A stretch of DNA of 64,000 bases from Affinirhizobium lemnae (GCF_022968395.1 NZ_JALJQZ010000020.1:1-64000), one strand, 5' to 3'; shown: positions 55,460-64,000, counted from the first letter of the stretch. Numbers and translations are program-made. The notes: generated from the letters alone by a model not told the origin.

Positions 55460-56354
55460 CGCTCCAGCCTTCGATCAACTGGCGCAGTGTTTCCCGGTCT
55501 GCCTCATCCAGGCGTGGCAGTCCGGGGACGCGCACCGGACCAACCTGCAGTCCCTGAATCTCAAGCGCTTCCTTGACGACCGTAACATTCGCACCGTTGC
55601 GGAACTTCGTCCGAAGACGCTCGAACAGCTCAATCTTCTCGACGACGAGTCTGGCGGTCTCGAAATCACCCTGGCTCAACGCCTTGTGAACTTCGAGAGA
55701 CAGTTGCGGGGCGACATTGACGAGGCCGGATGTGAACCCTCTCGCACCCGCTGCGGCAAAGGCCGGAGCCCAGCTTTCCGCTAGGCCACAAACATAGAGA
55801 GCGCCGTTCGTATTGGAGGCAGAAATCGCGCGCGACAGCAGCATGAGATCAGTCGTCGCAAACTTGACACCAGCAATATTGGGATGATCGGCCAGCCGCT
55901 TCATGTCGTCTACGCTGAAGCCATCTGCGCGCACATAAGCTACCAGCGGCAGTTCGCTTCCTTCTGCCAATCCCTGGAAATAGTCGATTTGTGACTGAGG
56001 GGCAGCAAAGGGGTCAACCGGTTGGTGGGACATGACCGCACTTGCGCCGATTTCCTTGGCGCGCCGCGCCATTTGCAGGGCTTCGCGCTGGGAGCGACCG
56101 ATTGCAGCGGTGACGGGAGCTTTGCCGCTGACGCCCGCAACTGCTGCGTCCTGAACCTTGTAGATTTCATCGACCGTGAGAGCATAGAACTCCCCGGTGT
56201 TTCCGGCAGCCACAATATTGTGGATGCCAGCATCCGCGACGCGACGATAGACTTCGCGGGTGACCTCCGGGTTCACTTCTCCGGCAGAATCATAGGCAGT
56301 AACCGGCACACCGGATACGCCGGCGAGGGCCGACTTGATGGCTTGAATGGACAT
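55452..56354 (-). CDS. DapA-like aldolase/dehydratase (dihydrodipicolinate synthase family)
   Basis: A 300-residue class I aldolase-fold protein. The Schiff-base lysine is in GVKFATTD and the threonine pair in AGNTGEFYAL, but the usual YNxPxR motif reads AYVRADG: Tyr is kept and the rest changed. That argues for a keto-deoxy-sugar acid or related substrate, not lysine synthesis. It is the last gene of a minus-strand operon with an RraA-like aldolase, a GntR regulator and an SMP-30 lactonase. Start ATG 56354 has AAAGG upstream. Confidence 0.8.
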   Translation of the reverse strand: MSIQAIKSALAGVSGVPVTAYDSAGEVNPEVTREVYRRVADAGIHNIVAAGNTGEFYALTVDEIYKVQDAAVAGVSGKAPVTAAIGRSQREALQMARRAKEIGASAVMSHQPVDPFAAPQSQIDYFQGLAEGSELPLVAYVRADGFSVDDMKRLADHPNIAGVKFATTDLMLLSRAISASNTNGALYVCGLAESWAPAFAAAGARGFTSGLVNVAPQLSLEVHKALSQGDFETARLVVEKIELFERLRTKFRNGANVTVVKEALEIQGLQVGPVRVPGLPRLDEADRETLRQLIEGWSVK

Positions 56355-56378
56355 GGGAAACCTTTCGGAGAATCGGAT

Positions 56379-57260
56379 TCAGATAGGGAAACGGGGAACC
56401 GGCACGCCGGTCACATCTACGTCGAGGGCGACGACGGTTCCGTGCTCCATTTCGCCATTCACCTCACGCGCAAGCGTTGTGACGAAAAGGGTTCGAAGAT
56501 CCGGACCGCCGAAACACGGCATGGTCGGTCCGCTCAGCGGCAGTTGATAGAGTTCGACGATCTCACCGTCCGGGTTGATCCGGTTCAGCTTTCCGTCCAG
56601 CACTCCAGCACTCCAGTAGAAGCCATCCGTGTCGATGGCGGCCCCATCCGGACGGCCTTCTGCATTGGTAAATTTGGTCAGCCTTCTGGCCGGCCCGAGC
56701 GAGCCGGTAGCAGGGTCAAAGTCAAAACTTTGAAGAAATTGGCCGCTGCTATCGGAATGGAACATTGTTCTGCCATCTGCACTCCATGCCAAGCCGTTGG
56801 AGGTGAGCAGACCATCTTCGATGATCGTCTGAAACGTTCCATCGGGAGCCACCCGGTAGAGGCGTCCATTGCCGGTTTGCGGCGTTGCCTCATCTCTTGT
56901 TCCGATCCAGAAATGCCCATCAGGCCCCACCTTGCCATCGTTCAAACGGCTGTCAGGACGACCACCATCCGGATTGCAGAACAAGGTCAGCGCGCCGGAT
57001 TCAGGGTCCATGACGTGGACGCCGGTTTGTAATGCCACGATGATTTTGCCGCTTTCGCAGAGCGCTAGGCTACCGATCAATGCGGGCATTGGATAATGGC
57101 TCAGGCTCCCATTCGCACGGATACAGTAGACGGCGGGAGCCAGAACATCCACCAACCACAAATCCCCTGTCCGGTCGTCCCATGTCGGCGACTCCCCGAC
57201 CCTCAAAGGCGTGTCCATGAGACGGCGCACCTTCGGATGTATCACGCGTGGCGATGGCAT
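56379..57260 (-). CDS. SMP-30/gluconolactonase-family sugar lactonase
   Basis: A 293-residue six-bladed propeller. Metal ligands are recognisable: Glu in VGESPTWDD, Asn in SNGLAWS and Asp in AEGRPDGAAIDTDG, along with SRLNDGKVGPDGHFWIGT. It would open a sugar lactone, made by a C1 dehydrogenase, to the acid. I start at ATG 57260 because GGAGG is 5 bases upstream; the frame begins at 57278. It lies 24 bases before the DapA-like gene. Confidence 0.85.
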   Translation of the reverse strand: MPSPRVIHPKVRRLMDTPLRVGESPTWDDRTGDLWLVDVLAPAVYCIRANGSLSHYPMPALIGSLALCESGKIIVALQTGVHVMDPESGALTLFCNPDGGRPDSRLNDGKVGPDGHFWIGTRDEATPQTGNGRLYRVAPDGTFQTIIEDGLLTSNGLAWSADGRTMFHSDSSGQFLQSFDFDPATGSLGPARRLTKFTNAEGRPDGAAIDTDGFYWSAGVLDGKLNRINPDGEIVELYQLPLSGPTMPCFGGPDLRTLFVTTLAREVNGEMEHGTVVALDVDVTGVPVPRFPI

Positions 57261-57324
57261 AATGTCCTCCAATTGCATGCTTTACCCAAGACAGGCGACG
57301 TCTCCCCACGCCGTGCCTTGCTGG

Positions 57325-58038
57325 TCATACGCCCTGGAACATGCGCGCGCGGGCGTTCAATATGTGTGTCTTCATTGCCCCATGGGCCCGCTGCTCATCG
57401 CGCGCGAAGATGGCCGCAACGATTTCCGCGTGCTCATCCTGGACGGCACGAACATGCGCTGGCGTTCTCTTCAGGCTGAGCGAACGGGTAACCGACATGC
57501 CGATGGCGATATGCGGTTTGAACCATTCCCTGACCAGCGTATGGAACTGGTTGCCTGTCGCAAGGGCAATGGCGTCGTGCAAAGCCTGATCTTCTTTCGC
57601 GCCAAGATCCCCTCGCTGCAGACAGGCTTCCAATTCGTCGAACCTCGACTCGATGAGGGATTTGTCCTGCATCTGCCAGTTTTTCGCCGCCAGGGAGGCG
57701 GCTTCCGCTTCCAGCCCTGCGCGAAATTCGAAGAAGCGCTGTACGTCGGCCAGGGAGCCGACTGGCACTTCCGTGAGGACAGACTGATCCGGCCGCTGGC
57801 GGACATAAGAACCCGAACCCTTGCGAGATACGATCAACTGGTCCGCGCGGAGCTTTTCCAGAGCCTCGCGGACGACGGGTCGCGACGCACCCAGCATTGT
57901 CGAGAGGTTGGTCTCCGAAGGCAGTCGTTCGTTGACTGGAAACCGACCATCAGCAATCATTCCGACGATCTTCTCGTAGATGATGTCGCTGAACCGCGGG
58001 TCCTGTCTCTGGCTCGCAATGAGCTCGGGTTTGTTCAT
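57325..58038 (-). CDS. FadR-type GntR regulator
   Basis: A 237-residue regulator with winged helix at about residues 16-80 (RLPSETNLSTMLGASRPVVR) and an FCD domain (DQALHDAIALATGN, later DEHAEIVAA and MKTHI). Its start overlaps the stop of the RraA-like gene by one base, so it belongs to that operon. It probably governs both its own operon and the divergent ABC transporter genes at 58954 onward. Confidence 0.85.
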   Translation of the reverse strand: MNKPELIASQRQDPRFSDIIYEKIVGMIADGRFPVNERLPSETNLSTMLGASRPVVREALEKLRADQLIVSRKGSGSYVRQRPDQSVLTEVPVGSLADVQRFFEFRAGLEAEAASLAAKNWQMQDKSLIESRFDELEACLQRGDLGAKEDQALHDAIALATGNQFHTLVREWFKPHIAIGMSVTRSLSLKRTPAHVRAVQDEHAEIVAAIFARDEQRAHGAMKTHILNARARMFQGV

Positions 58039-58751
58039 CAGCGCCCCTTTTCCTTTCGCCAGGCGGCGAATTCTTTTTCGGCTTCCGGGCTTGGCGGATA
58101 GATGCCGAAAATCGATCGACCTGAGCGGACCTGTTCTTCGACGAAGTCCTCGAAAACCGTCTGTTCGAAGGCTTCGTTTGCCACGTCCTCGGCGATATCG
58201 GAAGGGATAACGACAACGCCTTCGTTGTCACCGACCAGAATGTCTCCTGGATAAACTGCAACATCACCGCAGCCGATGGGCTGGTTGATGTCCAGGGCAT
58301 GGTGACGGATCAGGTTGGTCGGCGCCGATGGAGCAGCGTGATAAGCGGGGAAGGGGAGTTCGGCGATATCTGGCGTGTCCCGGAACCCTCCGTCGGTCAC
58401 GACGCCCGCAACTCCGCGCTTCCAGAGACGCGTTACCAGAATGCTCCCGGCAGATGCAGCGCTTGGATCCTTGCGGCTGTCCATGACCAGAACTGCCCCT
58501 TCCGGGCATTCTTCCACAGCGCGACGCTGCGGATGACCGCGGTCTGCAAAAACACCAAGATGATCAAGATCTTCGCGGGCGGGAATGTAACGCAAGGTAT
58601 AGGCTGGCCCCACCATGCGCGGTGCATCATGGTTGATCTTGTGAATGCCGGCGATGAAGACATTGCGAAAGCCACGTTTCAGCATGACAGTCGTCAAGGT
58701 TGCGGTCGAAACCGCTTTCAATTTGTCACGCGCCGCTTCGCTGACTGCCAT
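58038..58751 (-). CDS. RraA-like aldolase/decarboxylase family protein
   Basis: A 237-residue protein of the RraA/HMG aldolase family. The active-site pattern VVTDGGFRDTPDI, with the Arg-Asp pair, and the preceding GCGDVAVYPGDILVGDNEGVVVIP strand region are typical. Enzymatic members cleave or decarboxylate 2-keto acids; RNase-regulating RraA proteins are much shorter (about 160). Start ATG 58751 follows GGGAGAAG; the open frame to 58838 lacks a ribosome site. It is the first gene of the sugar-acid operon. Confidence 0.8.
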   Translation of the reverse strand: MAVSEAARDKLKAVSTATLTTVMLKRGFRNVFIAGIHKINHDAPRMVGPAYTLRYIPAREDLDHLGVFADRGHPQRRAVEECPEGAVLVMDSRKDPSAASAGSILVTRLWKRGVAGVVTDGGFRDTPDIAELPFPAYHAAPSAPTNLIRHHALDINQPIGCGDVAVYPGDILVGDNEGVVVIPSDIAEDVANEAFEQTVFEDFVEEQVRSGRSIFGIYPPSPEAEKEFAAWRKEKGR

Positions 58752-58822
58752 TTCGTCTTCTCCCTTTGAAACCCCTCGGCGAACCCCGTGGGCTCGCAAT
58801 ATCGCGGCAGATTTATAAAAGC

Positions 58823-58854
58823 TGTAAAAATCTGTCAATACTTGTAATCATCTG
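58823..58854. promoter_or_regulatory. Direct repeats between divergent operons, candidate regulator site
   Basis: TGTAAAAATCTG (58823-58834) and TGTAATCATCTG (58843-58854) match at 10 of 12 bases and begin exactly 20 bases apart, about two helical turns. They lie in the 202-base gap between the RraA-like gene and the ABC transporter operon, an AT-rich pocket in a GC-rich surrounding. Binding by the GntR protein at 57325 is inferred. Confidence 0.5.
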
Positions 58855-58953
58855 AAAACGTGCATATGGTTTGACCGCTGGCCTGGAGGGGCCGCATCGG
58901 TGCTGCGAGGAGTCGGCGGCACGGATGCCATTCAGTTTCTGGAGGAGAAGACG

Positions 58954-60903
58954 ATGGGTGACGGGGATAACAAGATGCCGGGCGTTTCACGCCGTACGGT
59001 TCTGGCAGGCATCGGGGCGGCGGCGGCCATGTCGCTTGCGCCACGGGGTGCTTCGGCTGCGACTGGCAAAGAGGCGCCTCAGCTTGCGGCGATGGTAAAA
59101 GACGGGAAGCTTCCGCCGCTTGCCGAGCGTATTCCGCCGAAGCCGATGGTGGTGAAGCCGTTCGAAAAAATCGGTTCCTATGGCGGCTCTCTGCGCCGTG
59201 GCCTGCGTGGCTCGTCCGACCATAACGGCATTTTGCGCATGGTTGGCAACCAGGGCCTGGTGCGCTGGAACATGGACTTCACCGAGGTTCTGCCCAACCT
59301 TGCAGAGAAGTGGGAAGTCAGCGCGGACGCGACAGAGTTCACCTTCCATCTGTTGCAGGGTGTAAAGTGGTCTGACGGCAACCCGTTTACTGCCGATGAC
59401 GTTGTTTTTGCTATCGAAGATTGCGTCAAGAACAAGGAGCTATACAGCGCTACCCCGGCGCAGCTTTCCGTTGCAGGCAAGGCAGTCGAAGTCACCAAGG
59501 TTGATGACTACACGGTCAAGTTCAAGTTTGCCGGGCCGAATGCGCTCTATCTTGAAAACCTCGCCACGCCGCTTGGCCAGCACCCCACGCTGTTTGCAAA
59601 ACACTACTGCAGCAAGTTCCTGCCCAAGTACAATCCGAAGCTGGCCGATGATGTGAAGGCAGCGGGCGTCAACAGCTGGCCCGAACTCTTCCGTGCAAAG
59701 TGCGGCGATATCGAAATTCCGTCTCGCTGGGGCAATGTCGAAAAGCCGACTCTCGACCCCTGGGTCGTCAAGGAAGCCTATTCCGGCGGTGCAACACGCG
59801 TGCTGATGACGCGTAATCCTTACTTCTGGCAGGTCGATACCGAAGGTAACCAGTTGCCCTATATCGATGAAATCAACTTCGGCATCAGCCAGGATGTCGA
59901 ATCGCTGATGCTGAACGTCATCTCCGGCAAGATCGATATTCAGGAGCGCCATGTCAGCGTTCTCGCGAATAAGCCAACGCTTTCCGAGAACATGAAAAAG
60001 GGCGATTACCGCCTGCTGACGCTGATCCCCTCTGCCTCGCAGCAGTGCCAGATCTACCTGAACATGACGCACAAAGATCCGGCGATGCGCAAGATGTTCG
60101 CCGACAAGTCGTTCCGGCAGGCACTGTCTCTCGGCATGAATCGCCAGGAAATCATCGATATCGTCTACTTCGGCCAGAGCGAGCCCTATCAGGCAGGACC
60201 ACGCCCCACACATCCGTGGTACCATGAAAAGCTCGGGCGGCAGTTCACGCAGTTCGATGCAGCCAAAGCAAACGAACTTCTGGATAAGGCGGGTTACAGC
60301 AAGAAGAATGCCAATGGTATCCGTCTGCGGCCAGATGGTCAGCCGGTCTTCTTTGCCATCGATGTGATCCCGACGCTCTATCCGGATCTGGTCGACGTGC
60401 TGGAACTGGTGAAGACGCAGTGGGCAGGTATCGGTGTCGACATCAAGGTCAACACCATCGAGCGCGCGCTTTATTATACACGCGGTGACGACAACGCTCA
60501 TGATGCGGCGGTCTGGCCGGGTCCGGGCGGTCTGGATCCGATGCTTGATCCGCGCGACTTCTTCGCGTTCCACCCGCAGGGCTCCCGTTATGCCATTCCG
60601 TGGACGCTCTGGTACACGTCCAACGGTGCAAAGGGCGAAGAGCCGCCGGAAAGCCAGAAGAAGCGCTTCAAGCTGTTTGATGAGGCGCGTTCCACGGCGG
60701 ACCTGCAAAAGCGCGGCGCGATCATGAAGCAACTCTTCGACATTACGGCTGAAGAGTTCGAAACGATCGGCGTATGCCTTGCGGTTGGCGGCTTTGGCGT
60801 CATCCGCAATAACCTGCGAAACGTTCCGGAAAAGCAGCCTGACAGCTGGTCCTGGCCGAACCCGGGTCCTGCTCTGCCGCAGCAATTCACCTTCAACACC
60901 TGA
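58954..60903 (+). CDS. ABC transporter substrate-binding protein, family 5 (twin-arginine exported)
   Basis: A 649-residue extracytoplasmic binding protein with a twin-arginine signal (VSRRTVLAGIGAAAAMSLAPRGASA). The family-5 motif (NLAEKWEVSADATEFTFHLLQGVKWSDGNPFTADDV) is clear. It is longer than ordinary dipeptide-binding proteins, like those for oligosaccharides or opine-type ligands. Start ATG 58954 has GGAGGAG upstream; the frame extends to 58900. It heads an operon with two permeases and an ATPase. The divergent sugar-acid enzymes suggest a sugar-derived substrate rather than peptides. Confidence 0.88.
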   Translation: MGDGDNKMPGVSRRTVLAGIGAAAAMSLAPRGASAATGKEAPQLAAMVKDGKLPPLAERIPPKPMVVKPFEKIGSYGGSLRRGLRGSSDHNGILRMVGNQGLVRWNMDFTEVLPNLAEKWEVSADATEFTFHLLQGVKWSDGNPFTADDVVFAIEDCVKNKELYSATPAQLSVAGKAVEVTKVDDYTVKFKFAGPNALYLENLATPLGQHPTLFAKHYCSKFLPKYNPKLADDVKAAGVNSWPELFRAKCGDIEIPSRWGNVEKPTLDPWVVKEAYSGGATRVLMTRNPYFWQVDTEGNQLPYIDEINFGISQDVESLMLNVISGKIDIQERHVSVLANKPTLSENMKKGDYRLLTLIPSASQQCQIYLNMTHKDPAMRKMFADKSFRQALSLGMNRQEIIDIVYFGQSEPYQAGPRPTHPWYHEKLGRQFTQFDAAKANELLDKAGYSKKNANGIRLRPDGQPVFFAIDVIPTLYPDLVDVLELVKTQWAGIGVDIKVNTIERALYYTRGDDNAHDAAVWPGPGGLDPMLDPRDFFAFHPQGSRYAIPWTLWYTSNGAKGEEPPESQKKRFKLFDEARSTADLQKRGAIMKQLFDITAEEFETIGVCLAVGGFGVIRNNLRNVPEKQPDSWSWPNPGPALPQQFTFNT

Positions 60904-60915
60904 TCACCAGAGCTG

Positions 60916-60939
60916 GCGCCGCCTTGTTGAGGGCGGCGC
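60916..60939 (+). other. Stem-loop after the family-5 binding protein gene
   Basis: GCGCCGCC and GGCGGCGC are perfect 8-bp arms around an 8-base loop, beginning 13 bases after the stop codon and 79 bases before the first permease. No T run follows. Confidence 0.55.
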
Positions 60940-61017
60940 TCCATTCCACGAAGTTTCCCGGACGACAGCGCAGTATCGCTGCTGGCGTCCGGCGGACCTT
61001 GCTCACGAGTGCCTGCC

Positions 61018-62004
61018 ATGCTGAAATTTATCGGGAAACGGCTGCTCTGGATGATACCATCCCTGTTCGCAGTCAGCTTTCTAGCTTTCGTGCTCATTCA
61101 GTTGCCACCGGGCGACTATGTCACCACCTATATCGCAACCCTTGCCGCTTCGAACGAAGTCGTTGACCAGAACACGGCTGCGCAATTGCGTGAACGTTTC
61201 GGCCTCGATGACCCCATGCTGGTCCAGTATGGCAAGTGGATGTGGGGCATTTTGAGCCGTGGCGATTTCGGCATCTCCTTCGAATGGCAGCAGCCTGTGT
61301 CTGGCCTGATCTGGGAGCGCATGGCGCTCACCCTCGTTCTCGCCATCGCAAGCCTTTTGGCAACTTGGGCAATCGCTCTGCCCATCGGCGTGTACTCAGC
61401 CGTCAAGAAGTACTCCATTGGCGACTATGCCTTCACGGCTTTCAGCTTCTTCGGATTGTCTGTCCCCTCCTTTCTGCTGGCGCTCGTGCTGATGTATGTC
61501 GCAGCCGTCGAATTCGGAGCCGACGTCGGTGGCCTGTTCTCGCAGGAATACGAGACAGCGCCGTGGAGCATCGCCAAGATGGTGGATCTCATGACCCACA
61601 TCTGGTTGCCGGTGACCATTCTTGCTGTTTCGTCTACGGCCAGCCTCATTCGCGTCATGCGCGCCAACATGCTGGACGAGCTGCCGAAACCCTATGTCAC
61701 GACCGCACGCGCCAAGGGACTTTCCGAGTTTCGTCTGCTGACAAAGTACCCGATGCGCATCGCGCTCAACCCTTTCATCTCGACGATTGCCTGGCTCTTG
61801 CCGAACCTGATCTCCGGTTCGGTGGTGGTCGCGATCGTCCTGAACCTGCCGACGGCAGCGCCGCTTCTGCTCCAGGCGCTCATGGCGCAGGACATGTATC
61901 TGGCAGGTGCCTTCGTGCTTCTCATCTGCGCACTCACCCTCATCGGATCCCTGATCAGCGACATCCTGCTGGCCATGGTCGATCCCCGTATCCGTCTCGA
62001 ATAG
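61018..62004 (+). CDS. ABC transporter permease (DppB/OppB type)
   Basis: A 328-residue inner-membrane permease. The N-terminus MLKFIGKRLLWMIPSLFAVSFLAFVLIQLPPGD and the cytoplasmic loop YVTTARAKGLSEFRLLTKYP (EAA-type contact with the ATPase) are typical of the B component. ATG 61018 is chosen; a GTG at 61009 is in frame and both ribosome sites are weak. It lies downstream of a stem-loop. Confidence 0.88.
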   Translation: MLKFIGKRLLWMIPSLFAVSFLAFVLIQLPPGDYVTTYIATLAASNEVVDQNTAAQLRERFGLDDPMLVQYGKWMWGILSRGDFGISFEWQQPVSGLIWERMALTLVLAIASLLATWAIALPIGVYSAVKKYSIGDYAFTAFSFFGLSVPSFLLALVLMYVAAVEFGADVGGLFSQEYETAPWSIAKMVDLMTHIWLPVTILAVSSTASLIRVMRANMLDELPKPYVTTARAKGLSEFRLLTKYPMRIALNPFISTIAWLLPNLISGSVVVAIVLNLPTAAPLLLQALMAQDMYLAGAFVLLICALTLIGSLISDILLAMVDPRIRLE

Positions 62005-62014
62005 GAGGGCGACC

Positions 62015-63136
62015 ATGGTTGATGCAGCTATCACAACCTATCAACCGGATCGCGCCGCCGTTGCATCGCAGTGGCAGCTTATCTGGTGGGCATTCAAGCG
62101 CCACAAACTTGCAATGATCTCGCTCTGGATCACGGTTGCCATGTATATCGTGGCGCTTGTTCCCGGCTTCTTCGCGATCAACGACCCTGTTGCCCAGAAT
62201 GCGCGGGCGACGTTTTCGCCGCCGCAGCGGATCCATCTGTTCGATACGTCGAACGGCTTTTCCATCGGGCCTTATTTCCACCCCATGAAGCTGACGCGCG
62301 ATCCGCAGACGCTGGCTGCAATCTTCGTTGAGGACACGACGAAGAAAGTGCCAATCCAGTTCTTCGGTCGAGGATACGAATATTCCGTGCTCGGACTGTT
62401 CAACAGCAACGTCCATCTTCTGGCGTCAGGCGACCCATCACGCCCGCTCTTTCTGTTTGGCGCTGACCGTCTGGGTCGAGATGTCTATAGCCGTGTTATA
62501 CAGGGTGCGCAGATCTCGTTGTCCATCGGTCTTGTCGGCGTCTTCATCTCGCTGATGCTCGGCATCGTGCTTGGCGGTATTTCGGGATATTACGGCGGGC
62601 GCATCGACTTCTTCATGCAGCGGGTGATCGATTTCGTTCTCTCGCTTCCGACGATCCCGATCTGGCTTGCCATGGCCGCCGCCCTGCCACAGGGCTGGCC
62701 CGCGACGATGCAGTACATGATGATTACGATCATCCTGTCGCTGACCGGCTGGGCGCAGCTTGCCCGCGTCGTTCGTGGGCGCTTCCTGTCACTGAGAACG
62801 GAAGAATTCGTCGCCGCCGCCCGCCTCGATGGTGTCTCGGAAGGTCGCATTATCTTCCGCCACATGCTTCCGAGCTTCTCCAGCCATATCATTGCGTCGG
62901 TCACGCTTGCAGTCCCGGCCATGATTCTGGCGGAGACGTCTCTGTCGTTCCTCGGCCTCGGACTTCAGCCGCCTACCATCTCCTGGGGCGTGCTTCTGCG
63001 CGAGGCCCAGAATATTCGCTCGATCGCGACTGCTCCGTGGCTGTTCATGCCCGGTGCTGCGGTCGTGGTTGCCGTCATGGCGCTCAACCTTCTGGGTGAC
63101 GGTCTGCGCGATGCAGCCGATCCCTACAACAAGTGA
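62015..63136 (+). CDS. ABC transporter permease (DppC/OppC type)
   Basis: A 373-residue permease of the C type. It has an N-terminal helix (LAMISLWITVAMYIVALVPGFFA), a long periplasmic insert, then the transport domain with FVAAARLDGVSEGRIIFRHMLPS as the ATPase-contact loop and LAETSLSFLGLGLQPPTISWG. ATG 62015 follows AGGAGG, 10 bases after the first permease. The insert makes it longer than the usual 290-310 residues. Confidence 0.9.
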   Translation: MVDAAITTYQPDRAAVASQWQLIWWAFKRHKLAMISLWITVAMYIVALVPGFFAINDPVAQNARATFSPPQRIHLFDTSNGFSIGPYFHPMKLTRDPQTLAAIFVEDTTKKVPIQFFGRGYEYSVLGLFNSNVHLLASGDPSRPLFLFGADRLGRDVYSRVIQGAQISLSIGLVGVFISLMLGIVLGGISGYYGGRIDFFMQRVIDFVLSLPTIPIWLAMAAALPQGWPATMQYMMITIILSLTGWAQLARVVRGRFLSLRTEEFVAAARLDGVSEGRIIFRHMLPSFSSHIIASVTLAVPAMILAETSLSFLGLGLQPPTISWGVLLREAQNIRSIATAPWLFMPGAAVVVAVMALNLLGDGLRDAADPYNK

Positions 63137-63145
63137 GGGCGAACC

Positions 63146-64000
63146 ATGTCTGATGTTCTCTCCATGCCCGCCCGCAAGCCGCTTCTGGAAGTTCGTAACC
63201 TCGTTACCGAGTTTCCCCTGCGAACCGGCGTGTTTCGTGCCGTCAACGATCTCTCATTCTCGATTGAAGCCGGCAAGACACTCTGTGTCGTCGGCGAAAG
63301 TGGTTCCGGCAAATCGGTGACCGCCCGTTCAATCCTGCAGATTGTGGACGCGCCCGGTCAGATCGCCTCCGGCTCCATCATGCTGAACACGGCAGATGGC
63401 GTCTCGATCGATCTGGCGAAATTGCACCCGCGCAGCAAGGCGATCCGTGCCGTGCGCGGGCGTGACATTGCAATGATCTTTCAGGAGCCGATGTCCTCGC
63501 TATCGCCGGTGCATACGGTGGGTGATCAGATCACGGAAGCCATCCGTCTTCACATGAAGATGTCAAAGGACGAGGCGCGCGCCGAGGCGATCAATCTGCT
63601 GCGGCAGGTGGAGATTCCAAACCCGGAACTGGCAATCGACCGCTACGCGTTCCAGTATTCCGGCGGCATGCGCCAACGTGCGATGATTGCCATGGCGCTG
63701 GCGTGCCGTCCAAAGCTCCTGATCGCCGATGAACCGACGACGGCGCTTGATGTGACGACGCAGGCCGAAATCCTGGACCTCATCGCCCGCCTGCAAAAAC
63801 AGAGCGGTATGGCGGTTCTGTTCATCACCCACGACATGGGTGTGGTGGCGCAGATTGCCGATGACGTGCTCGTCATGCATCACGGCGTCGCCAAGGAGTA
63901 TGGAACGGTCGAGCAGATCTTCCATTCGCCGCAGGATCCCTACACGAAGATGCTGATAGGTTCTGTGCTGAAGCTGGAGCAGAAGGCGGAAATACGGCTT
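63146..64000 (+). CDS. ABC transporter ATP-binding protein (DppD/OppD type), cut by the window edge
   Basis: The gene starts at ATG 63146 with GAGGGCGAACC upstream and runs open for 285 codons to the right edge. Walker A is GESGSGKSVTA, Walker B LLIADEPTTALDVTTQ, with FQEPMSSLSPVHT and the switch histidine in FITHDMG. The signature is FQYSGGMRQRAMIAMAL. Family-5 systems have either two separate ATPases or a fused one; which applies here cannot be seen. Confidence 0.9.
   Translation, partial: MSDVLSMPARKPLLEVRNLVTEFPLRTGVFRAVNDLSFSIEAGKTLCVVGESGSGKSVTARSILQIVDAPGQIASGSIMLNTADGVSIDLAKLHPRSKAIRAVRGRDIAMIFQEPMSSLSPVHTVGDQITEAIRLHMKMSKDEARAEAINLLRQVEIPNPELAIDRYAFQYSGGMRQRAMIAMALACRPKLLIADEPTTALDVTTQAEILDLIARLQKQSGMAVLFITHDMGVVAQIADDVLVMHHGVAKEYGTVEQIFHSPQDPYTKMLIGSVLKLEQKAEIRL

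Noticed and set aside
1..64000. tRNA, rRNA, CRISPR arrays, integrase genes, replication genes and known riboswitches
   Set aside because: I looked through the gene-free stretches on both strands and saw nothing that fits. A proper covariance-model search could still reveal small RNAs that cannot be judged by eye.

Overview
The window looks like part of the genome of a heterotrophic alphaproteobacterium of the Rhizobiaceae (Agrobacterium/Rhizobium type). The reasons are a ChvE sugar-binding protein encoded with GguA/GguB, a GguC/AraD1-type enzyme beside an arabinonate-type dehydratase, many FCD-type GntR regulators with sugar-acid gene sets, TRAP and family-5 ABC uptake systems, and an overall moderately high GC content. 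No tRNA, rRNA, CRISPR array or replication gene was recognised.

Left part, about 1-21 kb, is mosaic. It opens with the last codons of an IS5-like transposase. Next is a dabB-dabA inorganic-carbon transport operon with a divergent LysR regulator. A tightly packed four-gene defence operon follows on the minus strand: a type III-like restriction subunit, an FRG-domain protein, a small unknown protein and a very long DNA methyltransferase. Then come a periplasmic binding protein with two chemoreceptors, an outer-membrane polysaccharide-export lipoprotein, a decayed IS110-like fragment and a small PilZ protein.

The 20.7-29.7 kb region is a sugar module: a GntR regulator diverges from gguC/araD1, a Gfo/Idh/MocA dehydrogenase, an arabinonate-type dehydratase and chvE-gguA-gguB. 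Together these would import an aldose and oxidise it without phosphorylation.

The 30.0-44.4 kb region is one unbroken plus-strand run of 12 genes for branched-chain amino acid breakdown. It holds the four subunits of the branched-chain keto-acid dehydrogenase, then enzymes of the valine branch (isobutyryl-CoA dehydrogenase, enoyl-CoA hydratase, hydroxyisobutyryl-CoA hydrolase) and of the leucine branch (isovaleryl-CoA dehydrogenase, methylcrotonyl-CoA carboxylase, methylglutaconyl-CoA hydratase, HMG-CoA lyase).

The 44.4-64 kb region is devoted to sugar acids: a regulator with two winged-helix domains plus an enolase-superfamily dehydratase, an Ldh-family dehydrogenase, a FadR-type regulator with its operator, a TRAP transporter and a predicted route from a hexonate through fructuronate and mannonate (idnD-like, uxuB, uxuA). 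A minus-strand operon (RraA-like, GntR, SMP-30, DapA-like) diverges from a family-5 ABC transporter whose ATPase gene runs off the right edge.

The most unusual element is the restriction-like operon with the embedded FRG gene. Several well-formed inverted or direct repeats in front of regulated operons are good operator candidates.
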